NCBI GenBank assembly: GCA_030536515.1
Contig: JAUNPV010000002.1
Coordinates: 124,001-188,000, forward strand
DNA length: 64,000 bases
Direction: 5' to 3'
Source: Eubacteriales bacterium
GTDB lineage: Bacteria; Bacillota; Clostridia; Oscillospirales; Oscillospiraceae
The translations under genes were made by a program, and so were the position numbers. Below are positions 44,455 through 52,183 of this stretch, piece after piece (position 1 is the stretch's first letter; each line of letters starts with the position of its first letter). A model generated the notes under the pieces. That model was not told the origin of the DNA. It ran no database searches and worked only from the letters and a program-made list of their open reading frames with translations.

Positions 44455-45678
44455 ATGCCCATTGTCATTCCGTACGTCCCCCAGTACATCACCGTCCACC
44501 TGGGTCCCCCGGATTCCGACGCCGCCAATGTGACCGTCAGCTTTTCCGACTATGTCAAAAACGTGGCCTCCAGCGAGATATACCCCACCTGGGACGAAAG
44601 CGCCCTCCGGGCCAACATTCTGGCCATTGTGTCCTTTGCCCTGAACCGGGTGTACACGGAGTTCTACCGGAGCCGGGGCTACCGCTTTGACATCACCAAT
44701 TCCACCGCCTACGACCAGTTTTTCGTGGCGGGACGGAGCATCTTCACCAATGTATCCCGTCTGGCAGATGAGCTGTTCAACGACTACCTCCGCCGCCCGG
44801 GCTTTGTGGAGCCGCTGGCGGCAAAATTCTGCAACGGCACCACCGCCATTTGCGAGGGACTCAGCCAGTGGGGCAGCCAGAACCTGGCCCAGCAGGGCTA
44901 CAGCTCCGTGCAGATTCTGCGCAGCTACTACGGGGACGTGGAGATTGTCACCAACGCCCCCATCCAGGACATCACCGCCTCCTACCCCGGCTCCCCCCTG
45001 CGGCGGGGCAGCTCCGGCCCGGCGGTGCTGCAAATGCAGGTGATGCTGAACCGGATTTCCCAGAATTACCCGGCCATCCCCAAGGTCACCCCCGCCGACG
45101 GCATCTTCGGCTCCCAGACGGAAAACGCCGTCCGCCGGTTCCAGGATATTTTCAACCTGGCGGCGGACGGCATCGTGGGCCAGGCCACCTGGTATGCCCT
45201 GGTCCGCTATTACATCGCCGTCACCTCCATGGCGGAGCTTCGCAGCCAGGGCCAGCGGTTTTATTACAACGAATGGACCGGCCCGGACCCCCTGGAAATG
45301 GGCGACCGGGGGCCGAAAATCGAGCATTTGCAGTATATGCTCCAAGTCCTCTCCGCCTACATCCCCGAAATTCCCTCGGTGGAGGTGGACGGGATTTTCG
45401 GCCCAGCCACCCGGGCTGCGGTCCTGGCGGCCCAGCGGCGGTTTGGCCTGCCGGAGACAGGCAGCGTGGATATGCCCACCTGGGACGAGATTTATGACCA
45501 GTTCTCCGGCATTGAGACCACCAGCTGGCGAAATCCCGAGACCTTCCCCTCGGAAGCCGCCCAGGGCCAGAGCGCCCCCCGGGCCCGGTATTCCAAAACC
45601 ACCACCATGACCCAGTTCCCCGGCGCACCCATGCGGGTGGGGAATCAGGACCCCGTGAGACAGGAGGCAGTGCGATGA
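44455..45678 (+). CDS. SpoIID-like protein with two peptidoglycan-binding domains
   Basis: A 407-residue protein without an obvious signal peptide. Residues 40-165 resemble the SpoIID/LytB fold (YPTWDESALRANILAIVSFALNRVYTEFYRSRGYRFDIT... CEGLSQWGSQNLAQQGYSSVQILRSYYG). Two PG_binding_1 domains follow: LRRGSSGPAVLQMQVMLN...DGIFGSQTENAVRRFQ and MGDRGPKIEHLQYMLQVLS...DGIFGPATRAAVLAAQ. The combination suggests spore cortex or wall remodelling. TAGGAGG precedes ATG 44455; the stop overlaps the next start. Confidence 0.85.
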   Translation: MPIVIPYVPQYITVHLGPPDSDAANVTVSFSDYVKNVASSEIYPTWDESALRANILAIVSFALNRVYTEFYRSRGYRFDITNSTAYDQFFVAGRSIFTNVSRLADELFNDYLRRPGFVEPLAAKFCNGTTAICEGLSQWGSQNLAQQGYSSVQILRSYYGDVEIVTNAPIQDITASYPGSPLRRGSSGPAVLQMQVMLNRISQNYPAIPKVTPADGIFGSQTENAVRRFQDIFNLAADGIVGQATWYALVRYYIAVTSMAELRSQGQRFYYNEWTGPDPLEMGDRGPKIEHLQYMLQVLSAYIPEIPSVEVDGIFGPATRAAVLAAQRRFGLPETGSVDMPTWDEIYDQFSGIETTSWRNPETFPSEAAQGQSAPRARYSKTTTMTQFPGAPMRVGNQDPVRQEAVR

Positions 45679-46202
45679 GACCGATGGAATCCTTTGTGGG
45701 CCAGCCCATCCGAAGTTTGCAGACCATGCTGCGGGTGATTTCGGAAAACGACGAAAGCTACCCCACCATCGTTCCCGACGGCATCTACGGCCCGGAGCTG
45801 GTGGAGGCGGTCTCCATTTTCCAGCGCACCCACGGCCTGCCGGTCACCGGGGTCACGGACCTGGACACCTGGGAGGCGGTGGTGGCGGTGTTTCATCCCG
45901 CCCGGACCGAGCAGGCCCGGGCCCAGACTCTGGAAATCCTTCTCAATCCCAGCCAGGTCATCCGGCGCGGCCAGTGGGACCCGACAGTGTATCTGGTCCA
46001 GGCCATTCTGCTGGCCATGTCCGAAATCTACCACAGCATCGAGGCCCCGGGGCTCAGCGGCATTCTGGACGAGGCCACCGCCTCGGCCCTGGCCTCCTTC
46101 CAGAGTCTCAGCAGCCTGCCCGCCACCGGGCATCTGGATAAGCACACCTGGAAGCACCTGGCCCTCCAGTTCCCCCTGGCCTCCAACCTGGGCCGGGCGT
46201 AA
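45675..46202 (+). CDS. Peptidoglycan-binding domain protein
   Basis: A 175-residue protein made of two PG_binding_1-type units: IRSLQTMLRVISENDESYPTIVPDGIYGPELVEAVSIFQ and VYLVQAILLAMSEIYHSIEAPGLSGILDEATASALASFQ. No signal peptide or catalytic domain. ATG 45675 overlaps the previous stop (ATGA) and has CAGGAGG upstream. With the two preceding genes it forms a three-gene operon probably acting on spore or cell-wall peptidoglycan. Confidence 0.85.
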   Translation: MRPMESFVGQPIRSLQTMLRVISENDESYPTIVPDGIYGPELVEAVSIFQRTHGLPVTGVTDLDTWEAVVAVFHPARTEQARAQTLEILLNPSQVIRRGQWDPTVYLVQAILLAMSEIYHSIEAPGLSGILDEATASALASFQSLSSLPATGHLDKHTWKHLALQFPLASNLGRA

Positions 46203-46248
46203 AAGTTGTTTCCAAACTATAAACTTTCCCCGGCTTTGAAAAATACAC

Positions 46249-46277
46249 TTGCTAAACCTGGAAAAATTGTCTATAAT
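46249..46277 (+). promoter_or_regulatory. Sigma-A promoter of the CDP-alcohol transferase gene
   Basis: TTGCTA (46249-46254), 17-bp spacer, TATAAT (46272-46277), giving a ~100-base leader. Confidence 0.75.
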
Positions 46278-46384
46278 AGACCTGTATTTTCTGGTGCGGA
46301 TATTTTAAGAATTCGGTGAAAACCGGTTCCTGGTGGGCATTTTGCCCCAGCCGTATGCACGCAAGTCAAGCCGGAGGAAGGCCT

Positions 46385-46966
46385 ATGTCCATGAAAAACC
46401 TGAAAAAAGAAATATTCACCATCCCGAACCTTCTGAGCCTGTTCCGGCTGGTCCTGATTCCGGTGTACATCAGCCTGTACATGAACGCCGAGGCCCCCTG
46501 GGAGTATCTGACGGCCGGCGGCGTGCTGGCGCTGTCCTGTCTGACGGACCTGGCCGACGGGAAGATTGCCCGGCATTTCAATATGATTTCCACCCTGGGC
46601 AAGATTCTGGACCCGGTGGCCGACAAGCTGACCCAGTTTACGCTGGTTCTGTGCCTGTCGCTGAAGTACCCGGTGCTGAATCCGGTACTGGCGCTGTTTG
46701 TGGTGAAGGAGCTGTTCCAGATGGTGGTGGGCATTTTCCACCTGTGCAGAGGCAGAATGCTGCCCGGGGCCCTCATGGCCGGCAAGGTGTGCACCACGGT
46801 GCTGTTCATCAGCCTGACGGCCCTGGTGCTGTTCCCCACCATGCCCCCGGCCATGGTCAACCTCATCGCCCTGACCGACGGGGTCTTTCTGCTGATTTCC
46901 TTCCTCAGCTATATTTTCGCCTACTTCGGCAAACACAAAAAGGTCACGGACCTGAAGCAGGATTAA
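46385..46966 (+). CDS. pgsA: CDP-alcohol phosphatidyltransferase (PgsA-like)
   Basis: A 193-residue membrane enzyme of phospholipid synthesis. The catalytic motif is DLADGKIARHFNMISTLGKI-LDPVADK, matching DGxxAR-x8-Gx3Dx3D. About five hydrophobic helices follow. The opening IFTIPNLLSLFRLVLIPVYI is typical of phosphatidylglycerophosphate or cardiolipin synthases; the exact product is not certain. GGAGG precedes ATG 46385; a second ATG lies two codons on. Confidence 0.9.
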   Translation: MSMKNLKKEIFTIPNLLSLFRLVLIPVYISLYMNAEAPWEYLTAGGVLALSCLTDLADGKIARHFNMISTLGKILDPVADKLTQFTLVLCLSLKYPVLNPVLALFVVKELFQMVVGIFHLCRGRMLPGALMAGKVCTTVLFISLTALVLFPTMPPAMVNLIALTDGVFLLISFLSYIFAYFGKHKKVTDLKQD

Positions 46967-46970
46967 ACGC

Positions 46971-47011
46971 AAATCGGTGCCAGACGCTTTTCGTCTGGCA
47001 CCGATTTTTAT
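46971..47011 (+). terminator. Terminator of pgsA
   Basis: AAATCGGTGCCAGACG/CGTCTGGCACCGATTT with a 5-nt loop and trailing Ts. Confidence 0.92.
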
Positions 47012-47022
47012 AAAAAACAGAA

Positions 47023-47046
47023 AAAAGACGCCCGCAGGCGTCTTTT
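47023..47046 (-). terminator. Terminator of tRNA-Ser(GCT)
   Basis: AAAAGACGCC/GGCGTCTTTT with a 4-nt loop, directly after the tRNA 3' end on the minus strand. Confidence 0.88.
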
Positions 47047-47048
47047 CG

Positions 47049-47140
47049 TGGCGGAGTGAGAGGGATTTGAACCCTCGCGCGGCTTTTGACCGCCTACTCC
47101 CTTAGCAGGGGAGCCCCTTCGGCCTCTTGGGTATCACTCC
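47049..47140 (-). tRNA. tRNA-Ser (anticodon GCT)
   Basis: Class II cloverleaf: acceptor GGAGTGA with TCACTCC, anticodon arm CTCCC-CTGCTAA-GGGAG, long variable arm (GGCGGTCAAAAGCCGC), T-arm GAGGGTTCAAATCCCTC, discriminator G and encoded CCA. Serves AGC/AGT codons. Confidence 0.96.
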
Positions 47141-47259
47141 GAATCGAAATACAATATGTGATTGCCAAAGTATTCTAGCATATCGGCCATAATTTGTCAA
47201 GCATGAAATTTTCAAAGGCCTTGACTTTTGCCTGTTCCGATGGTATAGTTTAGGTCATT

Positions 47260-47348
47260 GGAGAGATGTCCGAGCGGTTTAAGGAGCCAGTCTTGAAAAC
47301 TGGTGATGGGGCAACCCACCGTGGGTTCGAATCCCACTCTCTCCGCCA
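47260..47348 (+). tRNA. tRNA-Ser (anticodon TGA)
   Basis: Acceptor GGAGAGA with TCTCTCC, anticodon arm CCAGT-CTTGAAA-ACTGG, long variable arm, T-arm GTGGGTTCGAATCCCAC, discriminator G and CCA. Followed by a terminator and the tRNA-linked element at 47392-47520. Confidence 0.96.
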
Positions 47349-47389
47349 AAAAGGTGCGCCACCCCAGAGGGGTGGCGTACCTTTTTATA
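47349..47389 (+). terminator. Terminator of tRNA-Ser(TGA)
   Basis: GGTGCGCCACCCC-aga-GGGGTGGCGTACC followed by TTTTTAT. Confidence 0.9.
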
Positions 47390-47391
47390 CT

Positions 47392-47520
47392 GAGAGTGGG
47401 ATTCGAACCCATTAAAATGCCATATGCCTGCGGCATATGGCGGCCACCAGTTCAAAAACTGGTGGCTACCTTACGAATTCCCTTCTGGGGAATTCGGCAA
47501 TCGAATCCCACTCTCTCCGC
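47392..47520. other. tRNA-Ser-linked structured element, copy A
   Basis: Begins with GAGAGTGGGATTCGAACC, the inverted copy of the tRNA-Ser(TGA) T-arm, and ends with TCGAATCCCACTCTCTCCGC (47501-47520), an exact 20-nt direct copy of the tRNA 3' end (47327-47346). Between are three perfect hairpins: CCATATGCC/GGCATATGG (47420-47440), GCCACCAGTT/AACTGGTGGC (47443-47466) and CGAATTCCC/GGGAATTCG (47474-47496). The ends pair over 15 bp. On the minus strand it reads as a tRNA-like molecule with T-arm TGGG-TTCGAAT-CCCA. No protein. The rest of 47521-47752 holds only the promoter region of the next gene. Confidence 0.8.
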
Positions 47521-47656
47521 TAAAAAAAGAGCATATTTACAGCCCCTTTTGAACTATTTTCCTTCCTTTCGGCCACACTAGTACCGAACTGCTGGGACAC
47601 GGTCGGCGTGTTGTTCTAGAAGAGATTATCCCCCCGTACCCCTATTCTGTGATTAT

Positions 47657-47722
47657 TGTCGAAAATTGGCGATTTATTTCTACATCTGCTCTGTTGAAAA
47701 ATGGAGAAATTTGTGGTATTGT
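47657..47722 (+). promoter_or_regulatory. 0A-box and promoter of the Spo0A-like gene
   Basis: TGTCGAA (47657-47663) matches the Spo0A box core; TTGAAA (47694-47699), 17-bp spacer, TATTGT (47717-47722) form the promoter. Confidence 0.6.
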
Positions 47723-47752
47723 AAAGAAAAAGCTGTATAGGGAGGTAATTGC

Positions 47753-48493
47753 ATGGATGCACCGGTGGTTTTGATTGCGGACAGCAATCCGGCGTTCCGG
47801 CAGACCCTGGTGGAGCTGCTGCGGGAGCGGTACTGCGTCCATTGCTGCGGCACGGGGCCGGAGGCGCTGGCGCTTTTGACGGAGCTTCGGCCGGAGGCTC
47901 TGGTGCTGGACCTGATGGTTCCGGAAATTGACGGGATTACCCTGCTTGAGACCGCCGGACCGGAGCGGACCCCTCCCGTTGTGCTGCTGACCACGCCCTA
48001 TTGGAACAGCTACGTCATGGAGGCCGCCAACACCCTGCCCATCAGCTACGTCATGCGAAGCCCCGGCGCTGCGGCGGTGGCCATGCGTCTGGAGGACCTG
48101 CGCAGCCGCAGAAGCGGGCCCAGCGCCCTGGCCTACGTTGGAGGACTTCTGCGCACTGTGGATTTTGTCCCCACCCAGAGCGGCGCCCGGATGCTCCCGC
48201 TGGCGGCGGTGCTGTTCGCCCAAGACCCGGAGCAGTCCGTGACCAAGGAGCTGTATCCAAAGGTGCTCAGCCGGATGCAGCTGGAGGCAGGCTGGAAAAA
48301 GGCGGAAAAGGACATCCGCTACGCCATCGAAACCGCCTGGGCCAAGGGGCACCCCGACGCCTGGTCCCGCTGCCTGTCGCTGGACCACAAGCCCACCAAC
48401 AAGGAGCTGATTGTACGGCTGACGGAGATGCTGCTTGCGCAGTCCAATGACAAGCAGAAAATTTCCAACCTGGATTATGCCCAAACTCCCTAG
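47753..48493 (+). CDS. Spo0A-like response regulator (probable paralogue)
   Basis: A 246-residue regulator with receiver (IADSNPAF; phosphoacceptor in ALVLDLMVPEIDG) and the Spo0A C-terminal domain: QSVTKELYPKVLSRMQLEAGWKKAEKDIRYAIETAWAKGH and KPTNKELIVRLTEMLL match the sigma-contact and DNA-recognition segments. The usual receiver lysine (K-P) is replaced by arginine in YVMRSP, so phosphorylation may differ. It may be a second Spo0A rather than the master regulator. GGGAGG precedes the ATG, and a 0A box lies upstream. Confidence 0.85.
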   Translation: MDAPVVLIADSNPAFRQTLVELLRERYCVHCCGTGPEALALLTELRPEALVLDLMVPEIDGITLLETAGPERTPPVVLLTTPYWNSYVMEAANTLPISYVMRSPGAAAVAMRLEDLRSRRSGPSALAYVGGLLRTVDFVPTQSGARMLPLAAVLFAQDPEQSVTKELYPKVLSRMQLEAGWKKAEKDIRYAIETAWAKGHPDAWSRCLSLDHKPTNKELIVRLTEMLLAQSNDKQKISNLDYAQTP

Positions 48494-48530
48494 GAGCCGT
48501 TTTCGGACGGCTCCTGTTTATTTTGGAACT
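48491..48530 (+). terminator. Terminator of the Spo0A-like gene
   Basis: AGGAGCCGT-tttcgg-ACGGCTCCT followed by GTTTATTTT. Confidence 0.85.
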
Positions 48531-48541
48531 TTTATTTACAC

Positions 48542-48570
48542 TTGCAATCAATCGGACAATGGTATATATT
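48542..48570 (+). promoter_or_regulatory. Promoter of the acyltransferase gene
   Basis: TTGCAA (48542-48547), 17-bp spacer, TATATT (48565-48570), 33 bases before the start codon. Confidence 0.7.
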
Positions 48571-48603
48571 GTAGCTATATTGTCTTGGCAGGAGGAAACT
48601 GTA

Positions 48604-49732
48604 ATGAAGCGTTTAGTTAATATACAGGAAGGAAGGAAGGAAGGAAGGAAGGAAGGAAGGAAGCGAAAACGGGTCATATAAAATATTACACATTGAGGCT
48701 CTGCGGATTCTTGCCATCTTTCTTGTTCTGTTTAACCATACCGGAAATGCCGGATTTACCCTGTTTACGCAGCGTACCGGCTCTTTGCTGTTCCCATTTT
48801 ATCTGATAATCTCTATTTTGGATAAAATGGCCGTTCCACTGTTCTTCATGGTTTCCGGTGCGCTGCTTCTGGGAAAGGAAGAATCCATCGCTGCGGTTTT
48901 CCGCAAACGAGTTTTGCGGTTCGGCATCATTCTCTTGGCTGTCTCCGCCTGTTACTTCGCCCGCATTTGGAAAATGTATGACCAATCCCACCTGCTTCGT
49001 GATTTCCTTGTACTGGTCTACTCCGCTGATATTGCAGATCACCTCTGGTATCTGTACAGCTACCTTGGCCTTCTGTTCATGCTTCCTTTATTGCGTAAAA
49101 TGGTAAAATCTATGGACACCATGGATTATCTATACTTTTTCCTCTGCCATATCCTTCTGACCGGACTTCTCCCGATGGCAGAGTTCTATGTTGGAAAAGG
49201 CCATCTCAGCCTGACTGGCAATTTTTCCGTTTCCCTGCTGAAAAGCTCCAGCATTTTTTTCTTTGTCATGGGGTATTTTTTTGAGAGGCATCTGGATAGC
49301 TCGGCTTTCTCCAGAAAAAATATTTTGCTTGGCGTGTTGCTCAGTTTCATCGCCGTTGGAATAACCTGTTATATGACAATGTTCAAAGCGAAGCTCACAG
49401 GTCAGACAGGCGTTGATATCCCCATGGACTATTTCAGCAGTCTGATTGCATTTCCAGCATTCTGTGTCTATGGTGCGGTAAAGCGGCTTTTCCAGTCCGT
49501 GAAGGTTTCCGCAAAAATGAGAAAAATCATGACTCAAATCGGTTCAACAACCTTTGGAATCTACCTGTTGGAGGGTTTTCTTCGCTCCGGCACGGAATTT
49601 GTATACACCTCTCTGGAGCCTGTCCTCACGCCCCTGCCCGCCGCACTGCTTTGGATTGCCGCTGCGCTGGCTGTTGGAATCGTCCTTGTCACTATTTTGA
49701 AAAAGATTCCCGGGATTCGCTATCTGGTATAG
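48604..49732 (+). CDS. Acyltransferase-3 family membrane protein, repeat-controlled and out of frame
   Basis: The coding region from about 48674 to 49732 encodes a ~350-residue multi-pass O-acyltransferase (HIEALRILAIFLVLFNHTG is the family opening; about ten hydrophobic helices follow), likely acylating a surface polysaccharide. Its only good start, ATG 48604 with AGGAGG upstream, is followed by nine GGAA units. In this sequence translation stops at 48682 after 25 codons (MKRLVNIQEGRKEGRKEGRK...). Losing one unit or gaining two restores MKRLVNIQEG...SYKILHIEALRI in frame. The gene is thus in a phase-off state. Confidence 0.85.
48627..48662 (+). repeat. Tetranucleotide repeat (GGAA)9
   Basis: Nine perfect GGAA units, 36 bp, eight codons after the start of the acyltransferase gene; a slipped-strand contingency tract. 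Confidence 0.97.
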
Positions 49733-49761
49733 GACCTCCCAGAAGTGGAAAACATTACAGC

Positions 49762-49790
49762 TTGCCAAACGGTTACAAATTTGTTATAAT
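49762..49790 (+). promoter_or_regulatory. Promoter of the 20-residue peptide gene
   Basis: TTGCCA (49762-49767), 17-bp spacer, TATAAT (49785-49790). The leader contains CCTGT...ACAGG (49795-49826), which could mask the ribosome binding site. Confidence 0.75.
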
Positions 49791-49835
49791 TCATCCTGTC
49801 CTCGCGAGACACATTCTGAACAGGAGGTAAATAAC

Positions 49836-49898
49836 GTGAACTTTAATTGCAAGACTCTGTGGCAGGCTATTTGCCGCATGATCGGCTTCGGCTGCTAA
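49836..49898 (+). CDS. 20-residue three-cysteine peptide
   Basis: GTG 49836, with CAGGAGG at eight bases, opens MNFNCKTLWQAICRMIGFGC followed by TAA. It lies between its own promoter (49762-49790) and a strong terminator (49910-49935), making a ~140-nt single-gene transcript. The peptide is amphipathic with three cysteines (positions 5, 13, 20). It may be a signalling or membrane-active peptide; a regulatory RNA with a fortuitous frame is the alternative. I know no family. Confidence 0.6.
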   Translation: MNFNCKTLWQAICRMIGFGC

Positions 49899-49909
49899 TC
49901 GAATTTTTT

Positions 49910-49935
49910 GGCCCCGCTTCGGCGGGGCCTTTTTT
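49910..49935 (+). terminator. Terminator of the peptide gene
   Basis: GGCCCCGC-ttc-GGCGGGGCC followed by six Ts. Confidence 0.93.
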
Positions 49936-49936
49936 G

Positions 49937-49965
49937 TTTACTTTTGGGCTTGGCTGTGATATACT
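49937..49965 (+). promoter_or_regulatory. Promoter of the nucleoside phosphorylase gene
   Basis: TTTACT, 17-bp spacer, TATACT (49960-49965). Confidence 0.65.
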
Positions 49966-49994
49966 GGAAAAAGCTAAAAAAGGGGGAAAATCGT

Positions 49995-50762
49995 ATGCTT
50001 CTGACTGAATTTGACCCGTCTAAAAATGCCGTTATCAATCCCTGGAATATCCATCAGAACCAGGCGGATTTTCCGGAAACCGTGGTTGCCGTCTTTTCCC
50101 GCCATCTGTTTCAGTCGGTGCTGGCGCTTCTGAACGGACGGGAGATTGCCTCCGTTCAGGATGCCAACGGGGAGAACCCTGTGTACGAGGTGGACTACCG
50201 GGGAAAGCGCTTTGGATTTCACATGGCGCTGGTGGGTGCGCCCTCCTGCGTGGGGGATTTTGAGGACCTGATTGCCCTGGGGGCCAGGCGGATTATTCTG
50301 CTGGGCAACTGCGGGGTGCTGGACCGGGAAATCCAGGACTGCGGCATCATCATCCCTACCCGGGCCATCCGGGACGAGGGGACCAGCTATCACTATGCTC
50401 CCGCCGCCGATTTTATGGAAGTAAACCGGAAATACCGGGAGGACTTCCAGGCGGTGCTGACCGCCTGCGGCTATCCCTGGGTGGAGGGCATCACCTGGAC
50501 CACCGACGCCTTCTACCGGGAAACCCGGGCCAGGGTGGCGCGCCGGAGGCAGATGGGGGCCATCTGCGTGGAAATGGAGTGCGCCGCCATGGCGGCCATG
50601 TGCAATTTCCGGGGGGTGGAGCTTTTCCAGTTTTTCTACGCCGGAGACAATCTGGACCACGCCGCCTGGGACCCCAGGAGCCTTTCCGGCGGGGTCCGGC
50701 TGGATGACAAGCAGAAAATCGCCCTGCTGGCCTTTGAGCTGGCTTGGAGGATTGGGCCATAG
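49995..50762 (+). CDS. Nucleoside phosphorylase (uridine/purine family)
   Basis: A 255-residue phosphorylase of the PNP_UDP_1 fold that cleaves nucleosides with phosphate. Visible landmarks are GAPSCVGDFEDLIALGARRIILLGNCG (phosphate/base region) and AICVEMECAAMAAMCNFRG, the ribose-binding EMEC motif. Substrate preference, uridine or purine, is undecided. ATG 49995 follows GGGGGA. It has its own promoter after the peptide terminator. Confidence 0.9.
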   Translation: MLLTEFDPSKNAVINPWNIHQNQADFPETVVAVFSRHLFQSVLALLNGREIASVQDANGENPVYEVDYRGKRFGFHMALVGAPSCVGDFEDLIALGARRIILLGNCGVLDREIQDCGIIIPTRAIRDEGTSYHYAPAADFMEVNRKYREDFQAVLTACGYPWVEGITWTTDAFYRETRARVARRRQMGAICVEMECAAMAAMCNFRGVELFQFFYAGDNLDHAAWDPRSLSGGVRLDDKQKIALLAFELAWRIGP

Positions 50763-50822
50763 CAGACGGCTGGGAACTGGTTCCAGGGGCCGTCACGAAT
50801 CCGCTGGCTGTCTTACGGCCTG

Positions 50823-50851
50823 TTGACAAATGTCCTCTTGTGATTTACAAT
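50823..50851 (+). promoter_or_regulatory. Sigma-A promoter of metY-metA
   Basis: TTGACA (50823-50828), 17-bp spacer, TACAAT (50846-50851). The leader is only ~30 bases, too short for a SAM riboswitch. Confidence 0.85.
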
Positions 50852-50884
50852 AAGTGACATATATTTTGACGAGGTGATTCCTTT

Positions 50885-52168
50885 ATGAATAACTTACATA
50901 CCGAAACCCTGTGCATCCAGGCGGGCTATACCCCCGGCAACGGGGAACCCAGACAGATTCCCATTGTCCAGTCCACCACCTTCCGCTATGACACCCTGGA
51001 GGATATGGGCAAGCTCTTTGACCTGGAGGCCGACGGCTACTTCTACTCCCGGCTGGCCAACCCCACCTGTGACGCTGTGGCTGCCAAAATCTGCGCCCTG
51101 GAGGGCGGCTCCGCTGCCATGCTCACCAGCTCCGGCCAGGCGGCCACCTTCCTGGCGGTGTTCAACATCGCCTCCTCCGGCGACCATATCGTGGCCAGCT
51201 CCGCAATTTACGGCGGCAGCTTCAACCTGTTCTCCGTGACCATGAAGAAGATGGGCCTGGAAACCACCTTCATCGACCCCGACTGCACCGAGGAGGAGCT
51301 GAACGCCGCCTTCCGGCCCAACACCAAGGCCGTCTTTGGCGAGACCATCGCCAACCCGGCTCTGACTGTGCTGGATATTGAGAAATTCGCCAAGGCCGCC
51401 CACGCCCACGGGGTCCCCCTGATTGTGGACAACACCTTTGCCACCCCCGTCAACTGCCGTCCCTTCCAGTGGGGCGCTGATATCGTCACCCACTCCACCA
51501 CCAAGTACATGGACGGCCACGCCTCTGCCATCGGCGGTGCCATTGTAGACAGCGGCAAATTCGACTGGACTCGCTATGCCGACAAGTTCCCGGGCCTTTG
51601 CACCCCCGACGACAGCTACCACGGGGTCACCTACACCCAGCGCTTCGGCATCGGCGGGGCCTTCATCACCAAGTGCACCGCTCAGCTCATGCGGGACTTT
51701 GGCTGCATCCAGTCCCCCCAGAGCGCCTACCTGCTGAACCTGGGGCTGGAAAGCCTGCCCTTCCGGATGAAGCAGCACTGTGCCAACGCCCAGGCCATTG
51801 CCCGGTATCTCCAGGGCCATGAGAAGGTGAAATGGGTCAACTACTGCGGCCTGGAAGGCAACAAGTATTACGACCTGGCGCAAAAATATATGCCGGGCGG
51901 CTCCTGTGGCGTAATCTCCTTCGGCCTCCACGGCGGCCGCAAGGCGGCGGAGGTGTTTATGAAGCATCTGCGTCTGGGCTCCATCGAGACCCACGTGGCC
52001 GACTCCCGGACCTGCTGCCTCCACCCCGCCTCCACCACCCACCGGCAGATGACCGACGCGGAGCTGGATGCCGCCGGGGTGGGTGCGGACCTGATCCGTC
52101 TGAGCTGCGGCCTGGAAAACACCCAGGACCTCATTGCCGACATCGCTCAGGCCCTGGAAAACGTGTAA
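50885..52168 (+). CDS. metY: O-acetylhomoserine sulfhydrylase
   Basis: A 427-residue PLP enzyme of the Cys/Met metabolism family making homocysteine from O-acetylhomoserine and sulfide. Landmarks are QIPIVQSTTFRYD, YSRLANPTCDA, the PLP-phosphate loop SSGQAATFLAVF, the aspartate in LIVDNTFATP and the PLP lysine in HSTTKYMDGHASAIGG (about residue 206). The length of ~430 fits MetY rather than the ~380-residue MetB/MetC. It is followed 15 bases later by metA, whose product it uses. Confidence 0.95.
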   Translation: MNNLHTETLCIQAGYTPGNGEPRQIPIVQSTTFRYDTLEDMGKLFDLEADGYFYSRLANPTCDAVAAKICALEGGSAAMLTSSGQAATFLAVFNIASSGDHIVASSAIYGGSFNLFSVTMKKMGLETTFIDPDCTEEELNAAFRPNTKAVFGETIANPALTVLDIEKFAKAAHAHGVPLIVDNTFATPVNCRPFQWGADIVTHSTTKYMDGHASAIGGAIVDSGKFDWTRYADKFPGLCTPDDSYHGVTYTQRFGIGGAFITKCTAQLMRDFGCIQSPQSAYLLNLGLESLPFRMKQHCANAQAIARYLQGHEKVKWVNYCGLEGNKYYDLAQKYMPGGSCGVISFGLHGGRKAAEVFMKHLRLGSIETHVADSRTCCLHPASTTHRQMTDAELDAAGVGADLIRLSCGLENTQDLIADIAQALENV

Positions 52169-52183
52169 TTTAGGAGGCCCAAA

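Noticed and set aside
47212-47436. Open frame with RVGFEPTVGCP over the tRNA-Ser gene
   Set aside because: A well-known false protein produced by translating a tRNA-Ser gene.
50852-50884. SAM riboswitch before metY-metA
   Set aside because: A good promoter leaves a leader of about 30 bases; no S-box motifs are present.
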